Shown here in pieces: positions 21,531-31,200 of a stretch of DNA of 64,000 bases. A program made the position numbers and the translations under genes. The notes under the pieces were generated by a model that saw only the letters and a program-made list of their open reading frames with translations, ran no database searches and had not been told where the DNA came from. The first letter of the stretch is position 1, and each line of letters starts with the position of its first letter. Origin of the DNA: Excoecaria cochinchinensis (Eukaryota > Streptophyta > Magnoliopsida > Malpighiales > Euphorbiaceae); contig CANTUQ010000020.1 of NCBI GenBank assembly GCA_947683425.1, positions 1,116,001 through 1,180,000 on the forward strand, written 5' to 3'.

Positions 21531-23550
21531 TCATAGGGGTGTGTAGTCAGAGGGCTCATCGGGGTCCTCATCATCCGATATATGCACTGTCCCGGGCGGA
21601 GGTGGAGGCGGAGCTGGCCGTGCCGGAGGTGGAGGCGGAGCTGTGGAGGGTCCTGCCTCAGCATCGTGGGTCTGCCTGAATTGAATCTGAGCGTGGCCAT
21701 CCAAGAAAGGCTGGGTGCAAGTCCTGATGAACTCCAACGTCTCTGATACTGTGCCTCCCAACTTCTTGAACTCCTGGCTCAACTGAGTGGTCTGCTCACT
21801 GGCGACCCTCTTTATGTTCTCTAAGCGCTGCTCTGCCTGCTCCCTGAACTCCCTCATGGTCTGAGACAAGGGTGGGAGGATCCCCTCTATCGCTTGGACG
21901 CGGGATCTCAGAGAGTCAAGTGACTCGTCAATCATCTGCAGGGTGATGTCAACCCTCTGAGACGCCTGGTCCTGTGACCCCTCAAATCATGAGCGAGCTG
22001 CTGCCTAAGCTCCCTCGACCCTGAGCAATCTGCTCGATCAGCCTCAAATGCTCACCTCTGAAGGTCTCTATGACCCGAGCCTGCTCATCCCTGAAGGCAT
22101 CCATGATCCGAGCTTGCTCCCGCGGGGTATGCTCGATGTAGCCGGCCTGCTCCCGGGCTAACCGCTCCACTGACTGGGACTGCTCCTGAATAGCAGCCTG
22201 CTGGCGGTCCAACCTCTCGTGAATAGCTCTGTCCCTCTCATCCTGTCGTCGCTCTAAGGCTGCGAACATGCAGGTGAGGAGCTGAGAGAAGTCGGGCTGT
22301 GCTGGTTGCTGCTGTGGTGGCTCTAGAGGCAGTACTGTAGAGGTGGATGCCCCCGGGTCGCCTCTAGAATAAGGATGATATCTCTCAGGGGGCCCGTGGG
22401 TAGTCCTATGCACTCTGAAGCCCGGCGATGGGACAGGAGTCGGTGCTCGGGATGCTGGTGAGGTAGCAAAAAGATCATCCATCGTGAACTCTATGTCAAA
22501 GTCCGAAGGGGTCCTGGGCTGCTCCTGCTGCTGTAGCGGTGGCACAGTCTGAGGCTGAGGAGGCCGGGGCTCTAGCTCTGAGTGTGGAGGCTGGTGCTCT
22601 GGCTGAGGCTGGAGCTCTGGCTGTGGAGGCTGATCCTCTGGATGCTCCGGGTGGTCTGGATCTGGACCCAAGGGTGGAAGTGAGAACATCCGCCGGGTCT
22701 CGTGAATGGTCAGCACCCTGTAGGCCTCTGCCTGGCCTGATATATGGGAGATCATCCCCATCTGCATTGCCGCTGCGGCGTCTACATGGATCCCCTCCTC
22801 TAAGTGTCCTCTCAACCTGTCAGGGGCGACTCCCAACCTCAAAAGCAGCCGGGTGATAACTCCTCCCACTATGACCACAGGTGTCAACCCTCTGCCGACT
22901 CTGGTCAAGTTGGCCAAGATCTCATAGCTAATGTTGAGACGCTGGCTTGCCACCATAGCCTAGAGGCTCCAGATCTCGGCCGCATTAAGCGACCCTGGAT
23001 TACCAGCTCGAACGAGGTACGAACTGGATAGCACTCTATGCAAATACCGGAGTGCCTGAGACACCAGTACGGTGCTCTTCGCTGTATCATGATCATACAG
23101 CACTCCCGGTATGGTAATAGCCGCCCAATGGGCGCGTCTCATAGCTCGCCGTGGGATCTCGACCCCCTCCTCTGTAGGGAGCCCCATGGCCTGAGCGAAT
23201 CTCTGTCTAGTGATACTGTAGTGGTCGCCGTCAAACCAAAACTGGACCACCCCTGGCTCGGTATCTGCACTTTGAAAACCGGCATAGCGGAGAGTGGCTA
23301 GGACCTGGCGAGTAGCCTCTGGAAAAGTCTGGAAGGAGGGCTCAAGGAACTCTGTCCACCCAGCACCCTCGATGAGCAAATCAAACTCTGGGGCCATCCC
23401 TAGGGCCTCTAGAAACGGCCGGGATACGAAACGGCTGGCCCGAAGCTCTACCTAAGCCAGTGCTCTATACCTCTGAGCTGACTCAGCATCCATCCAACCC
23501 GGAACTATGATCTTGGGTTGGGCCTGCGGTGCTCTACGTCTGGGAGCATC
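21531..23550 (-). pseudogene. Sense accessory gene of M, ATHILA-ORF1-like (disrupted)
   Basis: About 670 codons on the minus strand. The N-terminal half reads RASRFVSRPFLEALGM, then GAGWTEFLEP, FWFDGDHYSITRQRFAQAMG and RYLHRVLSSS, then ITRLLLRLGV. This is the pattern of the plant transposon protein family known from ATHILA ORF-1; its function is unknown. A Pro/Gln-rich stretch and a charged coiled-coil-like segment (ERRQDERDRAIHERLDRQ) follow, then a second coiled-coil part and a Pro-rich tail. Two in-frame TAG codons (23452-23454, 22960-22962) and one frameshift near 21960 break it. A good acceptor (tcctttgcag) precedes 23550. Gag is encoded separately, so this is an extra gene carried between pol and 3' LTR. 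Confidence 0.72.
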
Positions 23551-24454
23551 CTGCAAAGGAGAAAAAATTAGATAGCAAAAATTTGACAAAACAAGTATTA
23601 TTAGACTTATTTTCATGGTGAAGGCCAATTTAGGCCTCACCAGGGCAATGGCAGCCCGAAACTTAGATAGAAAATTGATAATAAATGAAAAGGGCGGACG
23701 TTCTGTCAAAGGAAGTTGCCCGACATGCCTCGCACATATCAAAGCAAAATGACATGCAATTAGCATGGAAATAATTTGAAGCAAATAAAAATGGGCTTTC
23801 TAGGCCCCAAGGCATGCATTATACGCAAAAGATATTCAATTCTAGAATAAATAATAAAAATTTGAGCAGCACCCCGGCAAGGGTATGCCCGACCTCCTGT
23901 ACAAAAAGGCATCAAAATAGGCCTCAGGCCTCAACAACAATATATGCATGTAAATGGAATGCACCCCGGCAAGAGTGTGTCCCCAACAACACAAAATAAT
24001 GGCCTCAGGCCTCAAAAACAATATATACAAAGAAAAGCGCGCTAGAAAGTCTATTTTTAAAGCACCAAAGTTATAGAAAAGATTCTATTCCTATGAGATC
24101 ATGTAAAGGTTCAGATTTAATTGCACTAAAAAAAAGAAAATGGGCATCATTCTCCCTAAATTCCTAAGGCATTTAAAATTCCTAAACATTTCTAAAGTTA
24201 AAAGAAGAAGAAATGAGGAAATAAATTAAATAAAATTAAAAAAAAAGTAGTTATTTACTTACTTGTAGTCGCGAGAAGTGTAGAAACTAAAAAAATATAA
24301 ATATCCAAGCACCCGGTGAGTAGAGAATGCGAAAATATGGAAAAATCGTGAAAAAAGAAGAAGAAATGCTTGAAAAAATGCAAAAAAAGGCTAAAAAAAC
24401 GTTTAAGCGGGGAAAGTGAAAGGGACAGCAGCGTTTGCACCATCTATCACTCGC
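23551..24454 (-). other. Probable leader and intron of the sense accessory gene
   Basis: On the minus strand a TATA box (24455-24464) is followed by a T/C-rich leader, a donor-like caagtaagta near 24262 and an acceptor at 23551. This suggests a leader exon and an intron of about 0.7 kb. No frame joins leader and exon cleanly, so translation probably starts inside the second exon. The intron contains a 92-bp tandem duplication (23869-24030, marker caccccggcaag, with the palindrome ggcctcaggcc). Splicing is inferred from sequence only. Confidence 0.45.
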
Positions 24455-24630
24455 CCTTATATAGATTTTCGTGACCGACGGGCTGGCCGTCTATCACCTA
24501 ATAAATGCGAGTTAATGCGCCTGATGAATGCAATGCTGACGTATGCGTCTGCCAGGTGGATTCCTACCGACGGGCAGGCCGTCTCTCTGGAGAGACGGGT
24601 AGGCCGTCGGTGACATTTTCCTATAAATTT
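24455..24630. promoter_or_regulatory. Divergent promoter region between the two accessory genes of M
   Basis: Minus strand: CTATATAAGG at 24455-24464, facing the ATHILA-ORF1-like gene. Plus strand: CTATAAATTT at 24621-24630, facing the plant-mobile-domain gene. Between them lie three copies of a gacgggcNggccgtc dyad (24477-24492, about 24568-24583 and about 24595-24611). The first is identical over 16 bp to 20152-20167 in M's LTR. The simplest reading is a bidirectional promoter sharing control sites with the LTR; activity is not shown. Confidence 0.6.
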
Positions 24631-24697
24631 TTGCAAAATTTTGCTCTTCTTAAGTCTCTTCATTTTCCAACATCTTGAGCCTTTCATATTTCTCAGC

Positions 24698-25997
24698 ATG
24701 TCTTCCCCTCTAGCCCAAAGAATGCACTGTAACTTAGATGACAAACACACTTGGGGAGAAGGCACCCTTTCCTCTCTGTCTGGGCTGAAATATCTGTGCC
24801 GGGTCAAAGTCGATCAAAACCTCCTTCTGGCGGTGACCCACTTCTGGAACCCCCGATTCCATGTCTTCCGGTTTACCTACCAGGAACTGTGCCCTTTGCC
24901 TGAAGAGTTAGCTACCATTCTTGGAGCCTGGTTCCCTCCTAGTGCTCTGCCTTGCGTCCCCCATTGCGGCCTATTCCAGACCAGGGACATAGCCATGGCT
25001 CTTGGCATACCTTCCTCCGAGGCCGCCCGTCTGATCCCTCCGGGCTCTTCCTTTGCTCTGGGGCCACTGATTGAGGCTCTGGATCAGTTCACTGACATCC
25101 CCACCTACCGGGTAAGCATCACATTCTTGTTTTCCATGGTGAACTTCCTCACTGTTGTTCCAGGGGGTTTGACAGGTGACTCTCACCTGTTCGGAGTCCT
25201 GAGCGACTTTCATCTGGGATTATCACCCTTACCACTCATTCTGGCTGAAACCATTCTGGGCTTGGATGCTGTGAGCTCTGGATCCACTACAACTTTTACC
25301 GGCAGCCCCTTATTGCTCCAGGTACGTCATTATTTTAAAGGTAGTGCATCCCTTATGGATTTTCACACTAGCTTTTCTTAGCGGGAGGTGCGTCCTTTCG
25401 GATTTTCACACAACCCTATGCCTTATTTTTGCCTGAAGTAAACCCTACTTACTCCAGCGGCTTTTCTTTCTTTTTCTCTTTTTCTTCTCTTCTTTTTCTT
25501 TCCCTTTTTTTCAGATTTGGCTGCAAGAGAAACTGAGGATGCTGTCTGAGCCACCCCCTCGGGTTATTTCACAGTACTCGCCGAGCCACTTTCTGCCGCA
25601 TCGACGACTACATGGGTGCGCCACTACTGGTGAAGGCATTATCAGATTTGGCGAGCTATCAGATGACGACATCAGCTTTACGTCTGCCTGGCTCCCACTG
25701 TCTCATGTGGTCATTAATGGGCTATCGGGGTGTGTTCCCCTCTGTGGGCTCCGTCGAGCCACCTTCTGTATCACCTCTCGATGTACGCGTCAGCTCGGGA
25801 TGACCCAGGATGTAGTGAGGGTTCCCTTATCTTTCCGGGGAGGAGCTCTCTCGGCCGCGTTTGCCTCTCGGTATCATGAGCTGTGGGGCAAACTACCAGT
25901 GAAGACTGTTATCCCGAGGTTTGGCAGTCAGTCTGTGTCTTCGACTAACGAGTACAAGAAGTGGATCCTTATTCCAGCATCTGATAACAGGACTTGA
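24698..25997 (+). CDS. Antisense accessory gene of M: plant mobile domain-like protein, two exons
   Basis: Exon 1 is 24698-25321 (208 codons) and exon 2 is 25515-25997 (160 codons plus stop), joined by a GT-AG intron in phase 0 (donor cag/gtacgt, acceptor ttttttcag). Together they give 368 residues without a stop. Residues about 47-66 read THFWNPRFHVFRFTYQELCP, followed by EELATILG, the pattern of plant mobile domain/DUF7745-type proteins. The splice joins LLLQ to IWLQEKL, a motif of the same family. The cellular relatives MAIN and MAIL1 act in transposon silencing; what the element-borne versions do is unknown. I chose the ATG at 24698 because an in-frame ATG at 24641 is only about 15 bp after the TATA box. 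The gene is antisense to pol and has no break that I can see, unlike its neighbours. Confidence 0.75.
25322..25514 (+). other. Intron of the plant mobile domain-like gene
   Basis: 193 bp, gtacgt...ttttttcag, with a long T/C run before the acceptor. The phrase ttttcacactagcttttctta in it also occurs in the relic copies at 3960-4110 and, inverted, at 41900-42000. There the donor is lost. Confidence 0.75.
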
Positions 25998-26427
25998 GGG
26001 CTCAAGCATCTGGTTGGCGAGAGCAGCAGTAGGACTTAGCTTAGCCTACATATTTATTTCTTTTGGTGCTACATTTCTTTTTAATGCAGAACTAGAAAAT
26101 GACAAAAATGAAAAGAATAATATTCACTCTGTTTCACAAAATTGTGTACATTTTCACATAATTTCAGCATACATGATCAGTTTTGGCATTTACTCAGTGG
26201 CTTATGCGCTGTTAATACATGAAACCAAATTTTAACAGCATCAACTCCTGTTACCAATCGGCCCTCTCGGGTTTTAACGATCGGACATTTTCTCTCATGC
26301 CTCTAATTTTTGCACAGGATGCCTCTTTTCGGTTTTCACCCTGTCAAGGCGCCCAATTTTAGCACAGCCGCCTTTTTTTGGTTTTCGACCTGCAAGGCAT
26401 TTTATTCTCTTCTTTTTATTTTTGTCT
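25998..26427. other. Convergent 3' spacer between accessory gene and pol
   Basis: Lies between the stop of the plus-strand accessory gene and the stop of the minus-strand pol. It contains short repeated phrases (cggttttcaccctg, tggttttcgacctg) conserved at 4540-4630 and 41340-41440. A reading frame on the plus strand at 25921-26235 is probably chance. Confidence 0.6.
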
Positions 26428-28640
26428 TTAGCCATGGAACCTTTTGAGTCTGTCATCGTTTATCGGTTCTTTGAATTCGTTCCCATCACTATTCGATAAG
26501 ATTGCAGCTCCCTTGGACAACAGCTTCTTAAGGATATACGGCCCCTCCCAGGTGGGTCTGAATTTCCCTCTAATATCTGGTATGTCTGGCCTCATCTACT
26601 TGAACACCAAGTCCCCTTCTTTTAGCGGATGCTTTCTCACCTTTTTCCCGAAAGCTCTTGCTAATCTCTTTTGGTAAATCTGGTTATGATAATAAGCTTT
26701 CAGCCTACTCTCATCCAGTAAGTTCAAGTGCTGTAGCCTCTGCCGCGCCCATTCAGCCTCCGGAATCTGGGCTTCTATGACCACCCTCAGTGATCTGAGC
26801 TCTATCTCAACTGGCAACACTGCTTCCATTCCATATACCAGAGAAAATGGTGTAGCGCCTATAGACGTTCTTACCGTTGTCCTATATCCCCACAGAGCGA
26901 AGGGTAACTTTTCAGCCCAGTCTTTGTAGGTTTGGATCATCTTAGACAGGATCTTCTTCATATTTTTATTCGCGGCCTCTACTGCTCTATTCGCTTGTGG
27001 TCGGTAGGGAGAGGATTTATGATGCTCGACAGCATACTTCTCGAGGAGCTTCCTGGTTTCCCCCATGAACTGTACCCCATTATCAGACACTATGTGATGA
27101 GGGAGGCCATATCTGCAGATCAAATTTCTCTCTATGAATCTATCCATATCCCTTGCGTCAATCTTCTTGAAGGATTTCGCCTCTACCCATTTGGTGAAAT
27201 AGTCAATTGCGACTACAATGTATTTGTGCCCATTGGATGTCGTAGGGCGAATCTCTCCAATGATATCTATCCCCCAAGCAGCGAAAGGCCAAGGTGATGT
27301 CAGGTTATGTAACTCTGATACTGGCAGGTGTCTCAAGTCTGCGTACTGTTGGCATGACTGGCATTGCTTAACATATCTTGAGCAGTCATTGTCTATCGTA
27401 AGCCAATTGAAACCTTGTCTCATAATCTTCTTAGCCAAGGTCAAACAGTTCATGTGGGCCCCGCAGACACCTGCATGGGTTTCCTCCATCACCTTGTGGG
27501 CTTCTTTTTCATTCAAGCACCTGAGCTGAATCCCGTCCGACTGTCTTTTGTACAACACCCCTTCCAAGGATATGAACTGAGTAGATAGCTTTCGGATCAT
27601 CCTCTGGTCATTCTCAGTAGCTTCTTCTGGAAATTTATTGCTTTCCAAGTAATTCATGATGTCGAAGTACCATGGTTTCCCGTCCGCCACTTCTACTTCC
27701 ATCACAGGCTTGATCTCGAAGCTGGGCTTCTCAGAACTCGAAATTAGCACTGGCTTCATAGCCACTCCTTCAGGGTTATCCCACATCGACACTAAGGTTG
27801 CCAACGCATCAGCTAGACGATTCTCATCTCTCGACACGAAGTAGAAAGTGCAAGTCTCAAACTGCCCACATACCTCTTTCAAATATTCGACATAGGGTAC
27901 CAGCCATTCTTCTTTTACAGCCCACTCACCTCGGATCTGGTTGATTACCAAGGATGAGTCACCGAAGACTTCTACATTCTTTGCCCCCAATGCCGCTAAA
28001 GCTTCCAACCCGAAAGTGCATGCTTCATATTCGGCCTCGTTGTTGGTCGCTCTATACCTCAGCTTCTTGGCTAGGGGGAGTTTCTCATTATCTGGGGTTG
28101 TCAAGACGATTCCAACTCCGGCCCCTCTGTTATTCACCGCCCCGTTGAAGTGTAACTGCCAACCCTGGATAGAAATCGCGACTATGCTTTCATCAGGAAA
28201 GGTAAACTCGGGAGTGTCTCCTTGAATAGGATGCTCAGCAAGAAATTCGGCTATGGCTCGCCCCTTAATAGTTTTGCGAGTGATGTATTGAACATCAAAC
28301 TCCTGTAGCAAGAGCAGCCACCTCCCAATCTTACCAAGCAAAGACGGTGCTTCCTGCAAATATCTTAACGGATTCTGCTTGGCCACTGCCTGAACTTTGT
28401 ATGAGTGGAAGTAATGCCTCAATTTCTTTGACGCCCAAATCACTGCGAGGCAGATCTTCTCTACTTCAGCATATTTTATCTCATAAGCCAGGAACTTCTT
28501 GCTGAGGTAATAAATTGCGAATTCCACTCCAAATTCATCCTCTTAAGCCATCATAGCGCCCACTGAACTGCCTTCTACTGCCAGATATAGGATAAGCGGC
28601 TTGATCGGCTGCGGCGGCCTTAGCACTGGCGGATTCAACA
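26428..28640 (-). pseudogene. RNase H, second RNase H and integrase of element M
   Basis: End of the pol polyprotein; open from 28527 to 26596 (643 codons). First RNase H: IYYLSKKFLAYEIKYAEVEK and a following TRKTIKG. Second, archaeal-type RNase H, a hallmark of Tat: WQLHFNGAVNNRGAGVGIVL, NNEAEYEACTFGLEAL, VFGDSSLVINQ, RLADALATL. The first catalytic Asp is Asn here (HFNGA). Integrase: zinc-binding CQSCQQ region, then WGIDIIGE, VSDNGVQF and ANRAVEAANK, so the D, D and E appear intact. The tail ends LKRFHG with TAA at 26428-26430. Stops near 28642, 28545 and 26594 break it. RNase H removes the RNA template; integrase inserts the DNA copy. Confidence 0.93.
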
Positions 28641-29610
28641 GGTATTACCTGATGCAGTCAAAGGCTTTCTGGCAGTCTTCGTTCCAGACCACAGGTTGAT
28701 TCTTTCTAAGCAGCTTAAAAATAGGCTCACATATCGAAGTGAGCTTAGCAATAAATCGGCTGAGATACTGCAGCTTGCCCAGGAAACTCCTCTCATCCTT
28801 CTTTTTTTGCGGCACAGGCATCTCCCTGATGGCCTTTACCTTGTCCGGGTCAATTTCTATTCCCTTCTGGATGACGACATGTCCCAATAGTTTTCCAGAA
28901 GTCACTCCAAAAATGCACTTCTTGGGGTTAAGTCGCAGATTATACTTGTCAATGCTGGTGAAGAACTTTTCTAAAGCTTCAAAGTGCCCCTCTCGGGTGG
29001 CTGACTTGACCATCATGTCATCGACATACACTTCTACCTCTTCGTGGATCAGGTCGCTTAAGATCTTGGTCGCCATCCTCTGGTATGTGGCCCCTGCATT
29101 CTTCAGGCCGAAAGGCATGACTCGGTAGGCGTAGGTCCCCCATTCCGTGATGAAAGCGGTCTTAACCCGGTTAGCTATTTTATTCAGGATCTGGTTGTAT
29201 CCCACATAACCATTTCCAAAGCTGTACATCGCACAATTGGCGGCACTGTCTATCAACACATCGATGTGGGGTAGTGGGAAATCATCTTTAGGGCAGGCCT
29301 TGTTCAGATCTCGATAATCCACACACACCCTGACCTTTCCGTTCTTCTTCGCTACAGGGACCACATTTGCCAATCATGTAGGATACTATACCTCAACAAG
29401 GAACTTGGCTTCAATCTGCTGTCAGATTTCCTCCTTAACCTTGTCTGCCCATTCTGGCCTGAGCTTTCTCAACTTCTATTTCACAGGCTTGTAATCTGGG
29501 TAAGTTGGGATAGCATGTTCTGCCACGTCTCGGTCAATTCCTGGCATGTCCTCATAGGTCCAGGCAAAGACTTTTTCATGTTTTCTTATTATTCTATCAA
29601 AATGTTTTCT
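28641..29610 (-). pseudogene. Reverse transcriptase of element M
   Basis: RT copies element RNA into DNA. The conserved Tat motif KVFAWTYEDMPG lies near 29570. The core is open from 29373 to 28645: NGKVRVCVDYRDLNKACPKD, then SFGNGYVGYNQI, MPFGLKNAGATYQ, EVYVDDMMVKS (catalytic YVDD) and FLGKLQYLSRFI. In relatives the third block reads M-D-G; the catalytic Asp is Asn here. At least four in-frame stops lie between 29374 and 29470. It is in the same frame as the RNase H and integrase part. Confidence 0.93.
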
Positions 29611-30554
29611 CTCCTGAGGACTTATATTTTATGCTATTAGAATTTCTCTCGGATTTTCTAAGGTCTCAAGATTAAAAGGCATTGTATTAGTGGAATCAAT
29701 GTCAAAAATTGATGGAATATGATCATGTTCATGCATGTTGAAATCATTAGAAACATCGCACAAGTAAGAGAAATTATTTGCCTTATTAATAATATTATAA
29801 TTGTCATTTACATCATAAAAGAGTTCTGGAATAAAAAGACAGTCTAAGCTAGAGTCTTCTCTTGCCACTCCAGAGGTTGATGCCATCGGAGCTTGTTCAC
29901 TGGCTTCCTGATTTAGCAGAGGCCCCTCAAGCACGTCGGAGGAAATCTTCAAATCCCCCACTTTCGGCTCTAATTCTGCTATCTTCTCTTTCCCTTTCAG
30001 CCTGCCAGCTATCATCTTCTCGATAATGACCTCTTCAGGCTCGCATCTGTCCCAAGTGATACCCTGAGTCATGACCTCCTCATCCCAAAAGTCTTAAGCA
30101 GTCTTGATAAGCCCGACTCTCTAGTCAAATACATCATTAAAGATCTCGAACCCAGGGACAATCCTCCCCTTCACCCACTGTGGCTCGTCTTCGCCAGTAT
30201 AAGCACAAACTGAGGATGCTGGTACGAAGTTTTCTGAAATGTGAGGGATCTTATCCGCCGCCTTCTTCTTGTCGAAGCCGCCTCTGTACCCAGACCTTTT
30301 CGGTTCTTCTGACCTCGAGTGGTGATCACGATTTGCAATCCTTGAGAGTTTCTGCCCAAACCAGCCCCAAGGAGATAATGCATCTTCTTCAACATATTAA
30401 CCACAGCTGGTTTATCTACTGATCCGTGCTCTTCTCTTATCATGGACACGTGGAAGCCACTAAATGGCTGATTAGCTATTTCAAGCGCTGAGACCTAGTT
30501 CTCTCTGGCTGCCTTGATAGTCACCACCTCCCCTTCATGTGGGAACTTTATCAT
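29611..30554 (-). pseudogene. G-patch-like region and linker of element M
   Basis: Between protease and RT. 30449-30171 reads AVVNMLKKMHYLLGAGLGRN, then KNRKGLG: the Gly-rich pattern (Y..G.GLGRN..G) found at this place in Tat/Ogre polyproteins. A frameshift between about 30170 and 30080 moves to the RT frame. 30072-29629 is then open (147 codons), acidic, ending LENPREILIA. The role of the G-patch stretch in these elements is not established; it is typical of RNA-binding or splicing proteins. Confidence 0.75.
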
Positions 30555-31195
30555 TTAATGTAGCGTGGATGGCATTCCTCCTAATTTGTGAAACCAGGGT
30601 CTCCCAAGCAGAGCTGAGAAGTTAGCAGGGATGGGCAGAACTACAAATTCTACCTCCACTTCAATGGGTCCTGTCTTGACCAAGGTCTTAAAAGTTCCCG
30701 AGGCTTGCCTCCTCGAATTATCATAGGCCGTGATAGTCAGATCTGATCCATTGAGCATATCCTCGTTTAAACCAAAAGCCTGCAGAGCTATCAGGGGGCA
30801 CACATTGATAGAAGACCCATTGTCTACCATAACGCAAGCAGTGTGCTTGTCGTTAATCTACGCTTTGATGTACAGGGGTCAGTTATGATCGCGGCCTTCG
30901 ACCGGTAAGTCGGCATCAGAAAAGACCAATCTCTCCTCGGATCCTCCCTTAACTAAGCCCAAAAGCTCTGATGGGGAAATCATGGTGGCGACCGTGGCCT
31001 CAACCAAAGCCTCTACTACCTTCTGCCTCTGAGAGGGGGACTGCCTCAATAGATCCCAGATGGATATTTGAGCCGCAGTCTTCTTCAATTGCTTGACAAT
31101 CTGATTCTCCTCTGGCTCTTTCTCTGCTGGCGTCTGCGCTAGCTTAGGCAGCCTTATAATCTCGGGGACCACTCTTCCGCTTCTCATTACAGCCC
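30555..31195 (-). pseudogene. Protease region of element M
   Basis: Cuts the element polyprotein. The frame runs in from gag: IGAVMRSGRVVPEIIRLPKL near 31190, AQISIWDLLRQSPSQRQKVV near 31080, then MVDNGSSINVCPL at about 30830, where NGSS stands in the place of the aspartic protease signature (D-S/T-G region), followed by ALLGRPW at about 30590. There are stops near 30880 and 30860 and at about 30555. When element B and one copy of its target duplication are ignored, this frame is in phase with gag. Confidence 0.8.
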
Positions 31196-31200
31196 CTATT

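Noticed and set aside
22539..22856. Ala/Glu-rich plus-strand frames at 22539-23301
   Set aside because: Shadow of the Pro/Gln-rich part of the minus-strand accessory gene.
25921..26235. Membrane-like 104-residue protein
   Set aside because: Starts inside exon 2 of the accessory gene in another frame and runs into AT-rich 3' sequence; no homology recognised.
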